From: Methylobacterium sp. 2A
GTDB taxonomy: Bacteria > Pseudomonadota > Alphaproteobacteria > Rhizobiales > Beijerinckiaceae
DNA: 64,000 nt
Direction: 5' to 3'
Assembly (NCBI RefSeq): GCF_009806555.1
Contig: NZ_VUOK01000061.1
Coordinates: 62,001-126,000, forward strand
The position numbers and the translations under genes were made by a program. Shown one piece after another: positions 41,617 through 51,002 of the stretch. Position 1 is the stretch's first letter; each line of letters begins with the position of its first letter. The notes beneath the pieces are model-generated. The model was not told the DNA's origin and did not search any database. It saw nothing but the letters and a program-made list of their open reading frames with translations.

Positions 41617-43671
41617 TTAGTAGACCTGGGCCTCCGCGTGCGGCTGGTTCGACGCTCCATCCCGGCGTTCCAGGCTCGTCTCCACCACCTTGGCCAGCCC
41701 GACCATGATCTGGTCGATGGCGTAGTCCTTCGGCGTGTAGACGGCGCGCACGCCCATGTTCTTGAGGACCAGCTCGTCCTCCGGTGAGATGATGCCGCCG
41801 ACCACCACCGGGATGTGGTCGAGACCCGCCTCGCGCATCTTGGCACGGACCTCCCGCACCAGCGGCACGTGGGAGCCGGACAGGATCGACAGGCCGACCA
41901 CGTGGGCGCCGGTCTCACGCGCCTTGGCGACGATCTCGGCCGGGGTCTGGCGGATGCCGTCATAGGTGACGTCGAAGCCGACATCCCGGGCTCGCAAAGC
42001 GATCTGCTCGGCGCCGTTGGAATGGCCGTCGAGGCCGGGCTTGCCGACCACGAGCTTCGGCGTCTCGCCGAGCCGCGCGCCGAGGTCGGCGATCAGCAGC
42101 TTGGCCTCCTCGGCCGCACCGGACGAGACCGTCTCCACCGTGACGCCGGTCGGCGCCCGGTACTCGCCGAACACCGCGCGCAGGCGCGCGCCCCACTCGC
42201 CGGTGGTGACGCCGGCCTTGGCCGCCGCGATCGAGGGCGGCATGATGTTGGCGCCGGAGCGCGCCGCTTGCTCCAGAGCGTCGAGGGCTTGGCCCACGGC
42301 CTGCGCGTCGCGGCGGCCGCGCCATTCGCGGATGCGGGTCTGCGCCTCCATCTCGACGGTCTCGGACACGGAAAAAATCGCCCCCTCCCCGGCGGTGAGC
42401 GGCGAGGGTTCGCCCTGCTGCCACTTGTTGACGCCGACCACGATCTGCTCGCCGGCCTCGATGGCCGAGATCCGCCGGGCGTTCGATTCGACCAGCGCCC
42501 GTTTCAGCGCCCCGGTCTCGACGGCCGCGACGGCGCCGCCGATGCCGCCGATCCGCTCCAGCTCGGCCCGGGTCTGCGCCTTCAGCTCCTCGACCTTGGC
42601 CTCGATCACGTGGCTGCCGTCGAAAATGTCGTCGTATTCGAGGAGGTCGGTCTCGAAGGCCAGGATCTGCTGCATGCGCATGGACCATTGCTGGTCCCAG
42701 GGCCGGGGCAGGCCGAGCGCCTCGTTCCAGGCCGGGAGCTGCACCGCGCGGGCGCGGGCGCGCTTCGAGAGCGTCACCGCCAGCATCTCGATCAGGATGC
42801 GGTGGACGTTGTTCTCGGGCTGCTGCTCGGTGAGCCCCAGGGAGTTCACCTGCACGCCATACCGGAAGATGCGCTTCTTCGGGTCGTCGATGCCGTAGCG
42901 CTCCCGGGCGATCTCGTCCCAGAGTTCCGAGAACGCCCGCATCTTGCAGATCTCGGTGACGAACCGCAGCCCCGCATTCACGAAGAACGAGATCCGCCCG
43001 AACACCTCGGGGAAGCTCTCCGCGTCGAATTCGGGGTCGTCGCGCACCGTGTCGAGCACCGCGATGGCGATGGCCAGCGCGTAGGACAGCTCCTGGACCG
43101 GCGTCGCCCCCGCCTCCTGCAGGTGGTAGGAGCAGACGTTCATCGGGTTCCACTTCGGCACGTTCTGGGTCGTGAACAGGATCACGTCCTTGGTGAGCCG
43201 GAGCGACGGCGCGGGCGGAAAGACGTAGGTGCCGCGCGACAGGTATTCCTTGATGATGTCGTTCTGGGTCGTGCCCTGGAGGGCGGCGATCGGCGCGCCC
43301 TGCTCCTCGGCCACCGCCAGATAGAGCGCCAGCAGCCACGGGGCCGTGGCGTTGATCGTCATCGAGGTGTTCATCCGAGCGAGCGGGATGTCCTGGAACA
43401 GGGTCCGCATGTCGCCGAGATGCGCGATCGAGACACCGACCTTGCCGACCTCGCCGCGGGACAGCTCGTGGTCGGGGTCGTAGCCGGTCTGGGTCGGCAG
43501 GTCGAAGGCCACCGACAGGCCGGTCTGCCCCTTGGCGAGGTTGCCGCGATAGAGCGTGTTCGACTCCGCCGCAGTGGAGTGCCCCGCATAGGTGCGGATG
43601 ATCCAGGGCTTGTCGCGGCTCGACTTGTCGCTCTTGGTCTCCGCGACGCTCGCGCCCATCCTCGCCTCCAT
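41617..43671 (-). CDS. ecm: ethylmalonyl-CoA mutase
   Basis: 684 aa adenosylcobalamin-dependent mutase converting ethylmalonyl-CoA to methylsuccinyl-CoA in the ethylmalonyl-CoA pathway (known as MeaA in Methylobacterium). KPWIIRTYAGHSTAAESNTL and AFDLPTQTGYDPDHELSRGE are typical of the group. It has a fused B12-binding domain, with the D-x-H-x-x-G motif in PGLDGHSNGAEQ around residue 550. It is distinct from methylmalonyl-CoA mutase by being a single full-length chain of this length and by its neighbour ccr. An alternative start is four codons inside. Confidence 0.94.
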   Translation of the reverse strand: MEARMGASVAETKSDKSSRDKPWIIRTYAGHSTAAESNTLYRGNLAKGQTGLSVAFDLPTQTGYDPDHELSRGEVGKVGVSIAHLGDMRTLFQDIPLARMNTSMTINATAPWLLALYLAVAEEQGAPIAALQGTTQNDIIKEYLSRGTYVFPPAPSLRLTKDVILFTTQNVPKWNPMNVCSYHLQEAGATPVQELSYALAIAIAVLDTVRDDPEFDAESFPEVFGRISFFVNAGLRFVTEICKMRAFSELWDEIARERYGIDDPKKRIFRYGVQVNSLGLTEQQPENNVHRILIEMLAVTLSKRARARAVQLPAWNEALGLPRPWDQQWSMRMQQILAFETDLLEYDDIFDGSHVIEAKVEELKAQTRAELERIGGIGGAVAAVETGALKRALVESNARRISAIEAGEQIVVGVNKWQQGEPSPLTAGEGAIFSVSETVEMEAQTRIREWRGRRDAQAVGQALDALEQAARSGANIMPPSIAAAKAGVTTGEWGARLRAVFGEYRAPTGVTVETVSSGAAEEAKLLIADLGARLGETPKLVVGKPGLDGHSNGAEQIALRARDVGFDVTYDGIRQTPAEIVAKARETGAHVVGLSILSGSHVPLVREVRAKMREAGLDHIPVVVGGIISPEDELVLKNMGVRAVYTPKDYAIDQIMVGLAKVVETSLERRDGASNQPHAEAQVY

Positions 43672-44122
43672 GTGATCTTTCTATGCGCGCTCAAGGCGCA
43701 ACCTTGGCGCCACCGTAGCGGAGGCTTGGGCACGCGTCATCCGCGACGGACGTGCAAGAGGCGCCCGCGCGTGGAGGGAGGGCCTTAAAAAACTTGTGCG
43801 CCGGGTCGGCGGAATTTGAGAGCGCCCATCCAGGGCACCGGCCGGGCCTCATTCGATATCTGGTATAAAGTCTACCTGAGAGGCCGCCGCAGCGTCGCGC
43901 AAGGTCTCGGGGCCGGTGCCGACCCGGAGGCCGCGGAATAATACTTTGTGTCCCCGAAAGCCGAATTTGAATACGTCACCGCCGCCCCTGTGCCGGCGGC
44001 GTCTTCACGGCGAAAACCTCTGGGTTTCGACTTTCGACCCACTTGGAGGCCCTTCGCATCGCCGCTATAGCGCGGGGGAGAACCGCGGCCGTGAGAACCA
44101 CGCGGGACGAGAGGAGAGCGAG
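43672..44122. promoter_or_regulatory. divergent regulatory region between ecm and ccr
   Basis: 451 bp with no supportable gene. It contains AT-rich stretches unusual for this genome (CCTTAAAAAACTTG near 43784, GATATCTGGTATAAAGTC near 43855, and AATAATACTTTG near 43936) that may be the promoters of the two divergently transcribed genes. A TATAAA at 43864-43869 on the plus strand is a candidate -10. I cannot place binding sites for a specific regulator. Confidence 0.45.
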
Positions 44123-45409
44123 ATGGCGGCGAGCGCTGCGGTCAGTCCGACGGGCGGGGAGGTCAAGGACCTCTACGAGATGGGTGAGATCCCGCCGCTC
44201 GGTCACGTGCCGGCCAAGATGTATGCCTGGGCGATCCGGCGCGAGCGCCACGGACCCCCGGAGCAATCCCACCAGCTCGAAGTGCTGCCGGTTTGGGAGA
44301 TCGGCGACGACGAGGTGCTGGTCTACGTCATGGCGGCGGGCGTCAACTACAACGGCGTCTGGGCCGGCCTCGGCGAGCCGATCTCGCCCTTCGACGTGCA
44401 CAAGGGCGAGTACCACATCGCGGGCTCGGACGCGTCGGGCATCGTCTGGAAGGTCGGCGCCAAGGTGAAGCGCTGGAAGGTCGGCGACGAGGTCATCGTC
44501 CACTGCAACCAGGACGACGGCGACGACGAGGAGTGCAACGGCGGCGACCCGATGTTCTCGCCGAGCCAGCGGATCTGGGGCTACGAGACCGGGGACGGCT
44601 CCTTCGCGCAGTTCTGCCGGGTGCAGTCGCGCCAGCTGATGCACCGGCCCAAGCACCTCACCTGGGAGGAGGCGGCCTGCTACACGCTGACCCTCGCCAC
44701 CGCCTACCGCATGCTGTTCGGCCACGCGCCGCACACGGTCCGGCCGGGCCAGAACGTGCTGATCTGGGGCGCCTCCGGAGGCCTCGGCGTGTTCGGCGTG
44801 CAGCTCTGCGCGGCGTCCGGCGCCAACGCCATCGCGGTGATCTCGGACGAGTCGAAGCGCGACTACGTGATGAGCCTCGGCGCCAAGGGCGTCATCAACC
44901 GCAAGGATTTCGCCTGCTGGGGCCAGCTGCCGAAGGTGAACTCGCCGGAATTCCACGCCTGGACCAAGGAGGCGCGGAAATTCGGCAAGGCGATCTGGGA
45001 CATCACCGGCAAGCAGGATGTCGACATCGTGTTCGAGCATCCGGGCGAGGCGACCTTCCCGGTCTCGGCGCTGGTGGTGAAGCGCGGCGGCATGGTGGTG
45101 TTCTGCGCCGGCACGACCGGCTTCAACATCACCTTCGACGCCCGCTACGTCTGGATGCGGCAGAAGCGCATCCAGGGCTCGCACTTCGCCCACCTGAAGC
45201 AGGCCTCGGCCGCCAACCAGTTCGTGCTCGACCGGCGGATCGACCCCTGCATGAGCGAGGTCTTCCCCTGGGACAAGATCCCCCAGGCCCACACCAAGAT
45301 GTGGAAGAACCAGCACCCGCCGGGCAACATGGCCTGCCTGGTCAATTCGCCCCGCGCCGGGTTGCGGACCGTCGAGGACGTGATCGAGGCTGGGCCGCTC
45401 AAGCGGTAA
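44123..45409 (+). CDS. ccr: crotonyl-CoA carboxylase/reductase
   Basis: 428 aa medium-chain dehydrogenase that reductively carboxylates crotonyl-CoA with NADPH and CO2 to ethylmalonyl-CoA, the entry step of the ethylmalonyl-CoA pathway. The NADPH-binding motif WGASGGLGVFGVQL lies near residue 214, and GHVPAKMYAWAIRRERHGPP and KGEYHIAGSDASGI are family-typical. The start at 44123 has GAGGAG upstream. It is divergent from ecm, the enzyme acting two steps later. Confidence 0.97.
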   Translation: MAASAAVSPTGGEVKDLYEMGEIPPLGHVPAKMYAWAIRRERHGPPEQSHQLEVLPVWEIGDDEVLVYVMAAGVNYNGVWAGLGEPISPFDVHKGEYHIAGSDASGIVWKVGAKVKRWKVGDEVIVHCNQDDGDDEECNGGDPMFSPSQRIWGYETGDGSFAQFCRVQSRQLMHRPKHLTWEEAACYTLTLATAYRMLFGHAPHTVRPGQNVLIWGASGGLGVFGVQLCAASGANAIAVISDESKRDYVMSLGAKGVINRKDFACWGQLPKVNSPEFHAWTKEARKFGKAIWDITGKQDVDIVFEHPGEATFPVSALVVKRGGMVVFCAGTTGFNITFDARYVWMRQKRIQGSHFAHLKQASAANQFVLDRRIDPCMSEVFPWDKIPQAHTKMWKNQHPPGNMACLVNSPRAGLRTVEDVIEAGPLKR

Positions 45410-45586
45410 GGGCCCATCCAAAGGCCCCTCCCCGGCCCCGCCGCCCTCGCGCGGGGCCGGCCCGATCGGCTAAGCTCGGCCGTCCCCCGCCGAATCGGTG
45501 ACCGGTGCGGTGCGGAGGGATGCACGGATGCGGGGCACGAGAGATCCTGACGGACCCGGCCCCGATCCGAACCAGGGGTTTGGGAT

Positions 45587-45886
45587 TTGACCGGCGACGA
45601 CGAGACTTACGTGTACGACGAGGCCACCGGCGAGTGGCTCCCGCCCGGGGCGGCCGGCGCGGCGCCCGAGAAGCCGACGGTGCGCGATTCGGCCGGCAAC
45701 CTCCTCGCCGACGGCGATTCGGTGACGCTGATCAAGGACCTGAAGGTCAAGGGCGCGAACCAGACCCTGAAGCAGGGTACGGTGATCCGGTCGATCCGCC
45801 TGACGGACGATCCCGAGGAGATCGATTGCCGCCACGACACCATCAAGGGCTTGGTCCTGCGCACGGAGTTCGTGCGCAAGCGCTGA
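45587..45886 (+). CDS. YjdM/PhnA-like protein lacking its zinc ribbon
   Basis: 99 aa from a TTG start. The C-terminal two-thirds (VRDSAGNLLADGDSVTLIKD, VKGANQTLKQGTVIRSIRLT and ending LVLRTEFVRKR) is a good match to the YjdM/PhnA (alkylphosphonate utilisation-like) domain. The usual N-terminal Cys4 zinc ribbon is missing; DDETYVYDEATGEWLPPGAA stands in its place without cysteines, and none occur in frame just upstream. Function of the family is unsettled. Confidence 0.75.
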   Translation: MTGDDETYVYDEATGEWLPPGAAGAAPEKPTVRDSAGNLLADGDSVTLIKDLKVKGANQTLKQGTVIRSIRLTDDPEEIDCRHDTIKGLVLRTEFVRKR

Positions 45887-45910
45887 ATCCCGTCTGACCC
45901 GCCAGATCCC

Positions 45911-46014
45911 GGGTTTCCAAAGGGCCTGCCCTTTGGCGGGTTCTTAGGGCGGAGCCCTGAGACACGACCAGGGCTCTGCCCTGGACCCGCGAAAGGGCGC
46001 GCCCTTTCGAAACC
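45911..46014. repeat. four-hairpin intergenic repeat (complete copy)
   Basis: GGGTTTCCAAAGGGCCTGCC, then CTTTGG. This is followed by AGGGCGGAGCCCT, CAGGGCTCTGCCCTG and CGAAAGGGCGCGCCCTTTCG. First and last hairpins mirror each other. It lies between a plus-strand gene and a minus-strand gene, both ending at it. Confidence 0.85.
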
Positions 46015-46070
46015 AGGACTGAGCCGGTCCGCATTGCGGAAAACGGTGTACTTCCCCGTCCGACAGGCGC

Positions 46071-46271
46071 TCAGACCCGCAGGTCGACGCTCAGACCCTG
46101 GCCGGGGGGCGCCGGCGGGCCGGCATTCGCCGCGTTCTGGGCGCCCTCCGCCACCAGACCGGCGACCGCCTTGTCGCTCGTGAACTGCTGCCGGGCGATC
46201 GCCACGCCGATCTGCTGGTTCTGGGCCGCGCCCAGCATCTGGACGGCGGTGGTGACGGAGACGGGATCCAT
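46071..46271 (-). CDS. YjfB-like putative motility protein
   Basis: 66 aa, MDPVSVTTAVQMLGAAQNQQ start with a repetitive helical body and a C-terminal PPAPPGQGLSVDLRV. The size and arrangement match the YjfB-family motility-associated proteins. It is located next to a convergent repeat, with no flagellar genes nearby, so the name is a family label only. Confidence 0.6.
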   Translation of the reverse strand: MDPVSVTTAVQMLGAAQNQQIGVAIARQQFTSDKAVAGLVAEGAQNAANAGPPAPPGQGLSVDLRV

Positions 46272-46339
46272 GCGCGAAGGCTAGGCCTCCCGCCTGAACC
46301 CGGCGTTACCTGGATCCACGGTTTTCGAGCGATCCGCAC

Positions 46340-47659
46340 TCACCCGTCGAGGAAGCCGCGCTGGCGCGCCCGGTAGCCGCCGATCAGCGTGACGCAGACG
46401 AAGGACACGCCCGCCAGCACCGTGCCGAACACGGCGATCGGCCACCAATGGCCCTGGAACCGCTCGGCCAGGACGGTGCCGACGATCGGCGTCAGGCCGC
46501 CGGCCAGCGCGCCGCAGAACTGGTAGGCGATGGAGATCGCCGTGTAGCGCACCCGGGTCGGGAAGGCGCCCGCGAGATAGCCGGCGATCACCGCGTAGAA
46601 GGTCGCGCTGCCGATGACGTTCAGGGCGAGGCCGAGCACGATCAGCGGCACCGACTTGGTCTCGACCAGCCGGAACAGGGGGTAGGGCGCCAGCATCGCC
46701 CAGATCAGCGTGCCCTGCAGGAACAGCCGCTCGTTGCGGATCGCCTCCGCGATCCGGGCGCCCACCGGGGTCATGACCAGCTGCACCACGGCGCCGATAA
46801 GCAGGGCGTCGAGGATCGTCGCCCGTTCGATGCCGAGATACTGGGTGGTGAAGGCGATCATGAAGGTGTTGAACAGATAGACCGAGGCGATCGCGAAGGT
46901 GTTGGCCCCCGCCGCCAGCAGCACCGGCTTGAGACAGGTCGTCAGCACCTCGCGCACCGGTGCCGGAGGCGGGCCGCCCGCGGCCCGGGCCCTCTCGAAG
47001 GCCGGCGATTCCGCGACGCCGAGGCGGATCGCGAGGCCCACGGCGAGCAGCAGGATGCTCACCAGGAACGGCACCCGCCAGCCCCAGGTCAGAAAACTCT
47101 CCCTGTCGAGGAGGCCGGCGAGCCGGAAGGCCAGCAGCGACAGGATCTGCCCGGCCGGGCTGCCGAGCTGCGCGAAGGAGGCGAAGAAGGTGTTGCGCCC
47201 GGCCGGCGCGTGCTCGGCGGCCATCAGCACCGCCCCGCCCCATTCGCCGCCGACCGCGAGCCCCTGGATCAGCCGCAGGACGACCAGCATCACCGGCGCC
47301 CACAGGCCGACCGACGCGTAGGTCGGCAGGAGCCCGATGCACGAGGTGGCGATGCCCATCATCACCAGCGTCGCCACGAGCGCCCGCTTGCGCCCGAACC
47401 GGTCGCCGAGATGCCCGAAGATCAGGCCGCCGAGCGGCCGGGCCAGGAAGCCGACCGCGAAGGTGCCGAAGGCCGAGAGCGTCGCGATGTAGGGCGATTC
47501 CGCCGTGAAGAAGAGCGGACCGAACACCAAAGCCGCCGCGGTGCCGTAGATGAAGAAGTCGTACCACTCGATCGTGGTGCCCACGAAGGCCGCGAGCGCC
47601 GCCCGGGCGGACTGGTTCGTTCCGGATCCGGCAGCCGGGGCGGCTCTGGTGACGGCCAT
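46340..47659 (-). CDS. MFS transporter, metabolite:H+ symporter (MHS) family
   Basis: 439 aa with twelve hydrophobic segments. The MHS signature is visible in EWYDFFIYGTAAALVFGPLF and in the loop FGHLGDRFGRKRALVATLVM. RLIQGLAVGGEWGGAVLMAA is the classic MHS motif in the fourth helix. Relatives transport citrate, shikimate, alpha-ketoglutarate or betaine with protons. The substrate is not predictable here. Confidence 0.9.
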   Translation of the reverse strand: MAVTRAAPAAGSGTNQSARAALAAFVGTTIEWYDFFIYGTAAALVFGPLFFTAESPYIATLSAFGTFAVGFLARPLGGLIFGHLGDRFGRKRALVATLVMMGIATSCIGLLPTYASVGLWAPVMLVVLRLIQGLAVGGEWGGAVLMAAEHAPAGRNTFFASFAQLGSPAGQILSLLAFRLAGLLDRESFLTWGWRVPFLVSILLLAVGLAIRLGVAESPAFERARAAGGPPPAPVREVLTTCLKPVLLAAGANTFAIASVYLFNTFMIAFTTQYLGIERATILDALLIGAVVQLVMTPVGARIAEAIRNERLFLQGTLIWAMLAPYPLFRLVETKSVPLIVLGLALNVIGSATFYAVIAGYLAGAFPTRVRYTAISIAYQFCGALAGGLTPIVGTVLAERFQGHWWPIAVFGTVLAGVSFVCVTLIGGYRARQRGFLDG

Positions 47660-48075
47660 CGATCCTCGCGCGTCGGTATTTTGAATTCAGAAGTGCCCCT
47701 GGCATGGGCCAGGATCAGGGTGGCGTAAAGGGTCCGTGAGGGAGGGCGACTGACTGTCGATGCCTCTCCGAACCGACCGGCAGCGAAATCCCCGAGCGCC
47801 AACGATCGTGGCCGAACCGACGCGGCGTCGCGGCTCACGGCTCCGGCACGCGCCAACGGCACCCTTGAGGGTGCCGGCCGGTGACAAGGACGACAGGTCC
47901 GTTGCTACGCGCTTGTCGGATCGAAGCTCCTACTTATCGTTGCTTTACGAGACCGGAGTGTTGACTACGATGAGTCGAATTTCGAGGATTGGTGAGATCG
48001 CGCAGGATATAGAAAATTATTCTGCGACTTAACGGCTGATCATCAAATCTTCTGCGTCAACGTACAAGAAATCCA
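47660..48075. other. 416-bp intergenic region between MFS and protease genes
   Basis: No supportable gene. The right part is AT-richer than the flanks (ATAGAAAATTATTCTGCG near 48010) and contains a TTGACT at 47961 that could be a -35 box for the protease gene, without a convincing -10. The left part is divergent promoter space for the transporter gene. Confidence 0.35.
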
Positions 48076-48891
48076 ATGGCCAGGACCGTCGAAAATCTGA
48101 TCTTGCCCGTCATCGTGTCGATGATAATCTCGACCAGTGCCGCGCGCGCCATTGACCTTGTCCCTTACGCCAACCTTATTCTGGTCTCCGGCCAAAGACC
48201 CTTCTGCCACGGCATCGTGATCGACCGAACGCTCTTCACCGCCGCGCATTGCCTGAAGAAGGGCCCGGCCCAGATGAGTATCCTCTATCTGTCGCACGGC
48301 GCCGTGAAGCGCGTGGATCTCGCCGCCCCCGCCTTCCAGTTCCCGTCGCGCAGGAGCGGGTCCGGTTCTGAACTGGATCTCGGCGCGGTCCGGATCGAGC
48401 AAGACCTCGCGCCCGACGCGGATGGGATCCTGAGCCTGAGCGAGCATCCCATCGTCACGCATCTTGGACATGCCGAAAATGCCTATCTGGAACAGCGAAG
48501 CGGCCCCTTCACCGATCAGCAGGGTCCCCCCTCCACGCGGAGACGCGTGCTTGGGCTGACCTATCGGGGGACAATGGAGACGCGTCTCAAGTTCGTCCTT
48601 CGTGTCCCGTCCGACCTGCCCCGCGACGTCGTCCTCGACGACGATGGACACCTTGTGCGGGCGCCGGCCGACTCGCTGCCGGTGCCCGAAGACGAATCCG
48701 TGTGCCAGGGCGACTCGGGCTCTGCCGTATTCGCCGAGATCAACAGCACCAAGAATCTCATCGGCTTCGCCAGCGCGGGCGAAGATGACTTCAGGACCGG
48801 CAACCGGTTCTGCGGGAACACGCTCTGGATCACCCGCCTCGATCGGGGCGGCATTGCTTGGATCAGAGAGCGTCTCGGCAACCCGTCCTGA
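48076..48891 (+). CDS. secreted trypsin-like serine protease
   Basis: 271 aa S1-family protease. Signal segment at the N-terminus (LILPVIVSMIISTSAARA). Triad: His in FTAAHCLKKG, Asp in SELDLGAVRI and Ser in CQGDSGSAVF, with cysteines consistent with one or two disulfides (AHC, FC, VC, FC). It is probably exported to the periplasm or outside. Composition is a little lower in GC and richer in less favoured codons than its neighbours, so it may be acquired. Target unknown. Confidence 0.88.
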   Translation: MARTVENLILPVIVSMIISTSAARAIDLVPYANLILVSGQRPFCHGIVIDRTLFTAAHCLKKGPAQMSILYLSHGAVKRVDLAAPAFQFPSRRSGSGSELDLGAVRIEQDLAPDADGILSLSEHPIVTHLGHAENAYLEQRSGPFTDQQGPPSTRRRVLGLTYRGTMETRLKFVLRVPSDLPRDVVLDDDGHLVRAPADSLPVPEDESVCQGDSGSAVFAEINSTKNLIGFASAGEDDFRTGNRFCGNTLWITRLDRGGIAWIRERLGNPS

Positions 48892-48925
48892 TCCGGCGGG
48901 AGGGGCGGCCAGAGACAACGGCCAT

Positions 48926-49486
48926 CTAAAAACTCGGCGGCGTGCAGGCGCTCACCACCTCGCACGGGTTCGGCCCGACGCAGCGGAACCGGTGCGGGCG
49001 GCGGCTGTCGAAGCTGTAGGCGTCGCCGGGGCCGAGGATCCGGCGCTCGGCATCGACCGTGACCTCCAGGCGCCCGGAGAGGACGATCCCGCCCTCCTCG
49101 CCTTCGTGGGAGAGCGGCACCCGGCCGGTATCGGCGCCGGGCTCGTAGCGCTCCTTCAGGATCTGGAGCTTGCGCCCGAACAGGCTGTCGCCGACCTGAC
49201 GGTACGAAATCGCCCCCTTGGCGGCCCGGCGGCCGATCTCGGTGAGCTCTTCGGCCGCGAAGAACGCCTTGCGCTCCGGCTCCGGTTCCAGGGCGAAGAA
49301 CTCGGCCATGCCGATCGGCACCCCGTCGAGGATCCGCTTCAGGGCGCCCACCGAGGGATTCACCCGGTTGGCCTCGATCAGCGAGATCGCGGAATTCGTC
49401 ACCCCGGCGCGCTTGGCGAGCGTCCGCTGCGACAGGCCGTGGCGGGCGCGCACGAAGCGCAGCCGCGCGCCGACATCGATGCTCAT
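48926..49486 (-). CDS. XRE-family regulator with C-terminal cupin domain
   Basis: 186 aa. HTH in the first 60 residues (LRFVRARHGLSQRTLAKRAG, TNSAISLIEANRVNPSVGAL), then a cupin_2 domain with HEGEEGGIVLSGRLEVTVDA and FDSRRPHRFRC. This layout is the PuuR type, typical of regulators of polyamine or amino-acid catabolism. It is divergent from the omega-aminotransferase gene, which is therefore the likely target. The start at 49484-49486 is the family-typical MSIDVGARLRFV. Confidence 0.88.
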   Translation of the reverse strand: MSIDVGARLRFVRARHGLSQRTLAKRAGVTNSAISLIEANRVNPSVGALKRILDGVPIGMAEFFALEPEPERKAFFAAEELTEIGRRAAKGAISYRQVGDSLFGRKLQILKERYEPGADTGRVPLSHEGEEGGIVLSGRLEVTVDAERRILGPGDAYSFDSRRPHRFRCVGPNPCEVVSACTPPSF

Positions 49487-49654
49487 CCGGCTGAAGGCCC
49501 GTTTCAGGTGTTGCGGATCCCGCAACGGTGCCACCCGCGGCCCCGTTCCTGCAAGGGCTTGGCGGCGACCAGAAAAGGACTTGTTGCCCGATCGGCGAGG
49601 GTGTCCCCTGGCCCGGTCGCCCGAACCGCGCCGCCCGCCTCCGGAGAGCTCCCC

Positions 49655-50989
49655 ATGACCGACCATCCGCTCCGCAACACGCCCGCGATGGACGCCTTCT
49701 GGATGCCGTTCACGGCCAACCGCCAGTTCAAGGCGGCGCCGCGCCTGCTCGTCTCGGCCGAGGGCATGCACTACACCGCCGACGACGGCCGCAAAGTCCT
49801 CGACGGCTCCGCGGGCCTCTGGTGCGTCAACGCCGGCCACGGGCGGCGGGGCATCGCGGCGGCCGTGGAGCGCCAGCTCGCGACGCTCGACTTCGCCCCG
49901 ACCTTCCAGATGGGCCACCCGATCGCGTTCGAATTCGCCGAGCGCCTCGCCGAGATCGCCCCGGGCGGTCCCGACAAGCGCCTCGACCGGGTGTTCTTCA
50001 CCAATTCCGGCTCCGAATCGGTCGACACCGCCCTCAAGATCGCGCTCGCCTACCAGCGGGCGATCGGCCAGGGCACGCGCACCCGGCTGATCGGCCGCGA
50101 GCGCGGCTATCACGGTGTCGGCTTCGGCGGCCTGTCGGTCGGCGGCATCGTATCGAACCGGCGGGTCTTCCCGCAGCTCAACGGCACCGACCACCTGCGC
50201 CACACCCACGATCCGGCCCGCAACGCCTTCGTGAAGGGCCAGCCCGAGCACGGCGCGGAACTCGCCGAGGATCTGGAGCGGCTGGTGGCGCTCCATGGGG
50301 CCGAGACCATCGCGGCCTGCATCGTCGAGCCGGTGGCGGGCTCCACCGGCGTGCTGGTGCCGCCGAAGGGCTATCTCGAGCGCCTGCGCGAGATCTGCAC
50401 CAAGCACGGCATCCTGCTGATCTTCGACGAGGTCATCTCGGGCTTCGGGCGCCTCGGCGCGCCCTTCGCGACCGATTTCTTCGGCGTCGTCCCCGACCTC
50501 GTGACCAGCGCCAAGGGCCTGACCAACGGCACCGTGCCGATGGGCGCGGTCTTCGCGAGCCGCGCGGTCCACGACGCGCTGATGCAGGGTCCGGACGGGA
50601 TCGAGCTGTTCCACGGCTACACCTATTCCGGCCACCCGATCGCCTGCGCGGCGGGCCTCGCGACGCTGGACATCTACCGGGAGGAGGGTCTGCTCACCCG
50701 CGTCGCCGACATCGCCGACGACTGGGCGGCGGCGATCCACGACCTGCGCGGGCGCAAGAACGTCATCGACATCCGCACCATCGGGCTGGTGGCCGGCATC
50801 GAGCTGGCGCCGCGCCCGGACGCGCCGGGCAAGCGCGCCTACGACGTGTTCGTCGATTGCTTCGAGCGCGGCCTGCTCACCCGGGTCACCGGCGACATCC
50901 TCGCGCTCTCGCCGCCGCTGATCATCGAGCGCGGCCAGATCGGCGAGATCGTCGACATCCTCGGCGCGGCGATCGACCGGGTCGCCTGA
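49655..50989 (+). CDS. class III omega-amino acid:pyruvate aminotransferase
   Basis: 444 aa fold-type I PLP enzyme. The PLP lysine is in LVTSAKGLTNGTVPMGAVF, the Asp in LIFDEVISGFGR, and the start RNTPAMDAFWMPFTANRQFK is characteristic of omega-amino acid:pyruvate transaminases (beta-alanine, GABA, putrescine-like amines). The divergent PuuR-type regulator supports amine or omega-amino acid catabolism. RBS GGAGAG lies a few bases before ATG 49655. No dehydrogenase is directly attached. Confidence 0.92.
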   Translation: MTDHPLRNTPAMDAFWMPFTANRQFKAAPRLLVSAEGMHYTADDGRKVLDGSAGLWCVNAGHGRRGIAAAVERQLATLDFAPTFQMGHPIAFEFAERLAEIAPGGPDKRLDRVFFTNSGSESVDTALKIALAYQRAIGQGTRTRLIGRERGYHGVGFGGLSVGGIVSNRRVFPQLNGTDHLRHTHDPARNAFVKGQPEHGAELAEDLERLVALHGAETIAACIVEPVAGSTGVLVPPKGYLERLREICTKHGILLIFDEVISGFGRLGAPFATDFFGVVPDLVTSAKGLTNGTVPMGAVFASRAVHDALMQGPDGIELFHGYTYSGHPIACAAGLATLDIYREEGLLTRVADIADDWAAAIHDLRGRKNVIDIRTIGLVAGIELAPRPDAPGKRAYDVFVDCFERGLLTRVTGDILALSPPLIIERGQIGEIVDILGAAIDRVA

Positions 50990-51002
50990 GGGCTTTGGAT
51001 CG

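Noticed and set aside
43916..44122. Extended N-terminus for crotonyl-CoA carboxylase/reductase
   Set aside because: The upstream segment is AT-rich promoter-like DNA, and the ATG at 44123 has a good Shine-Dalgarno and the family start.
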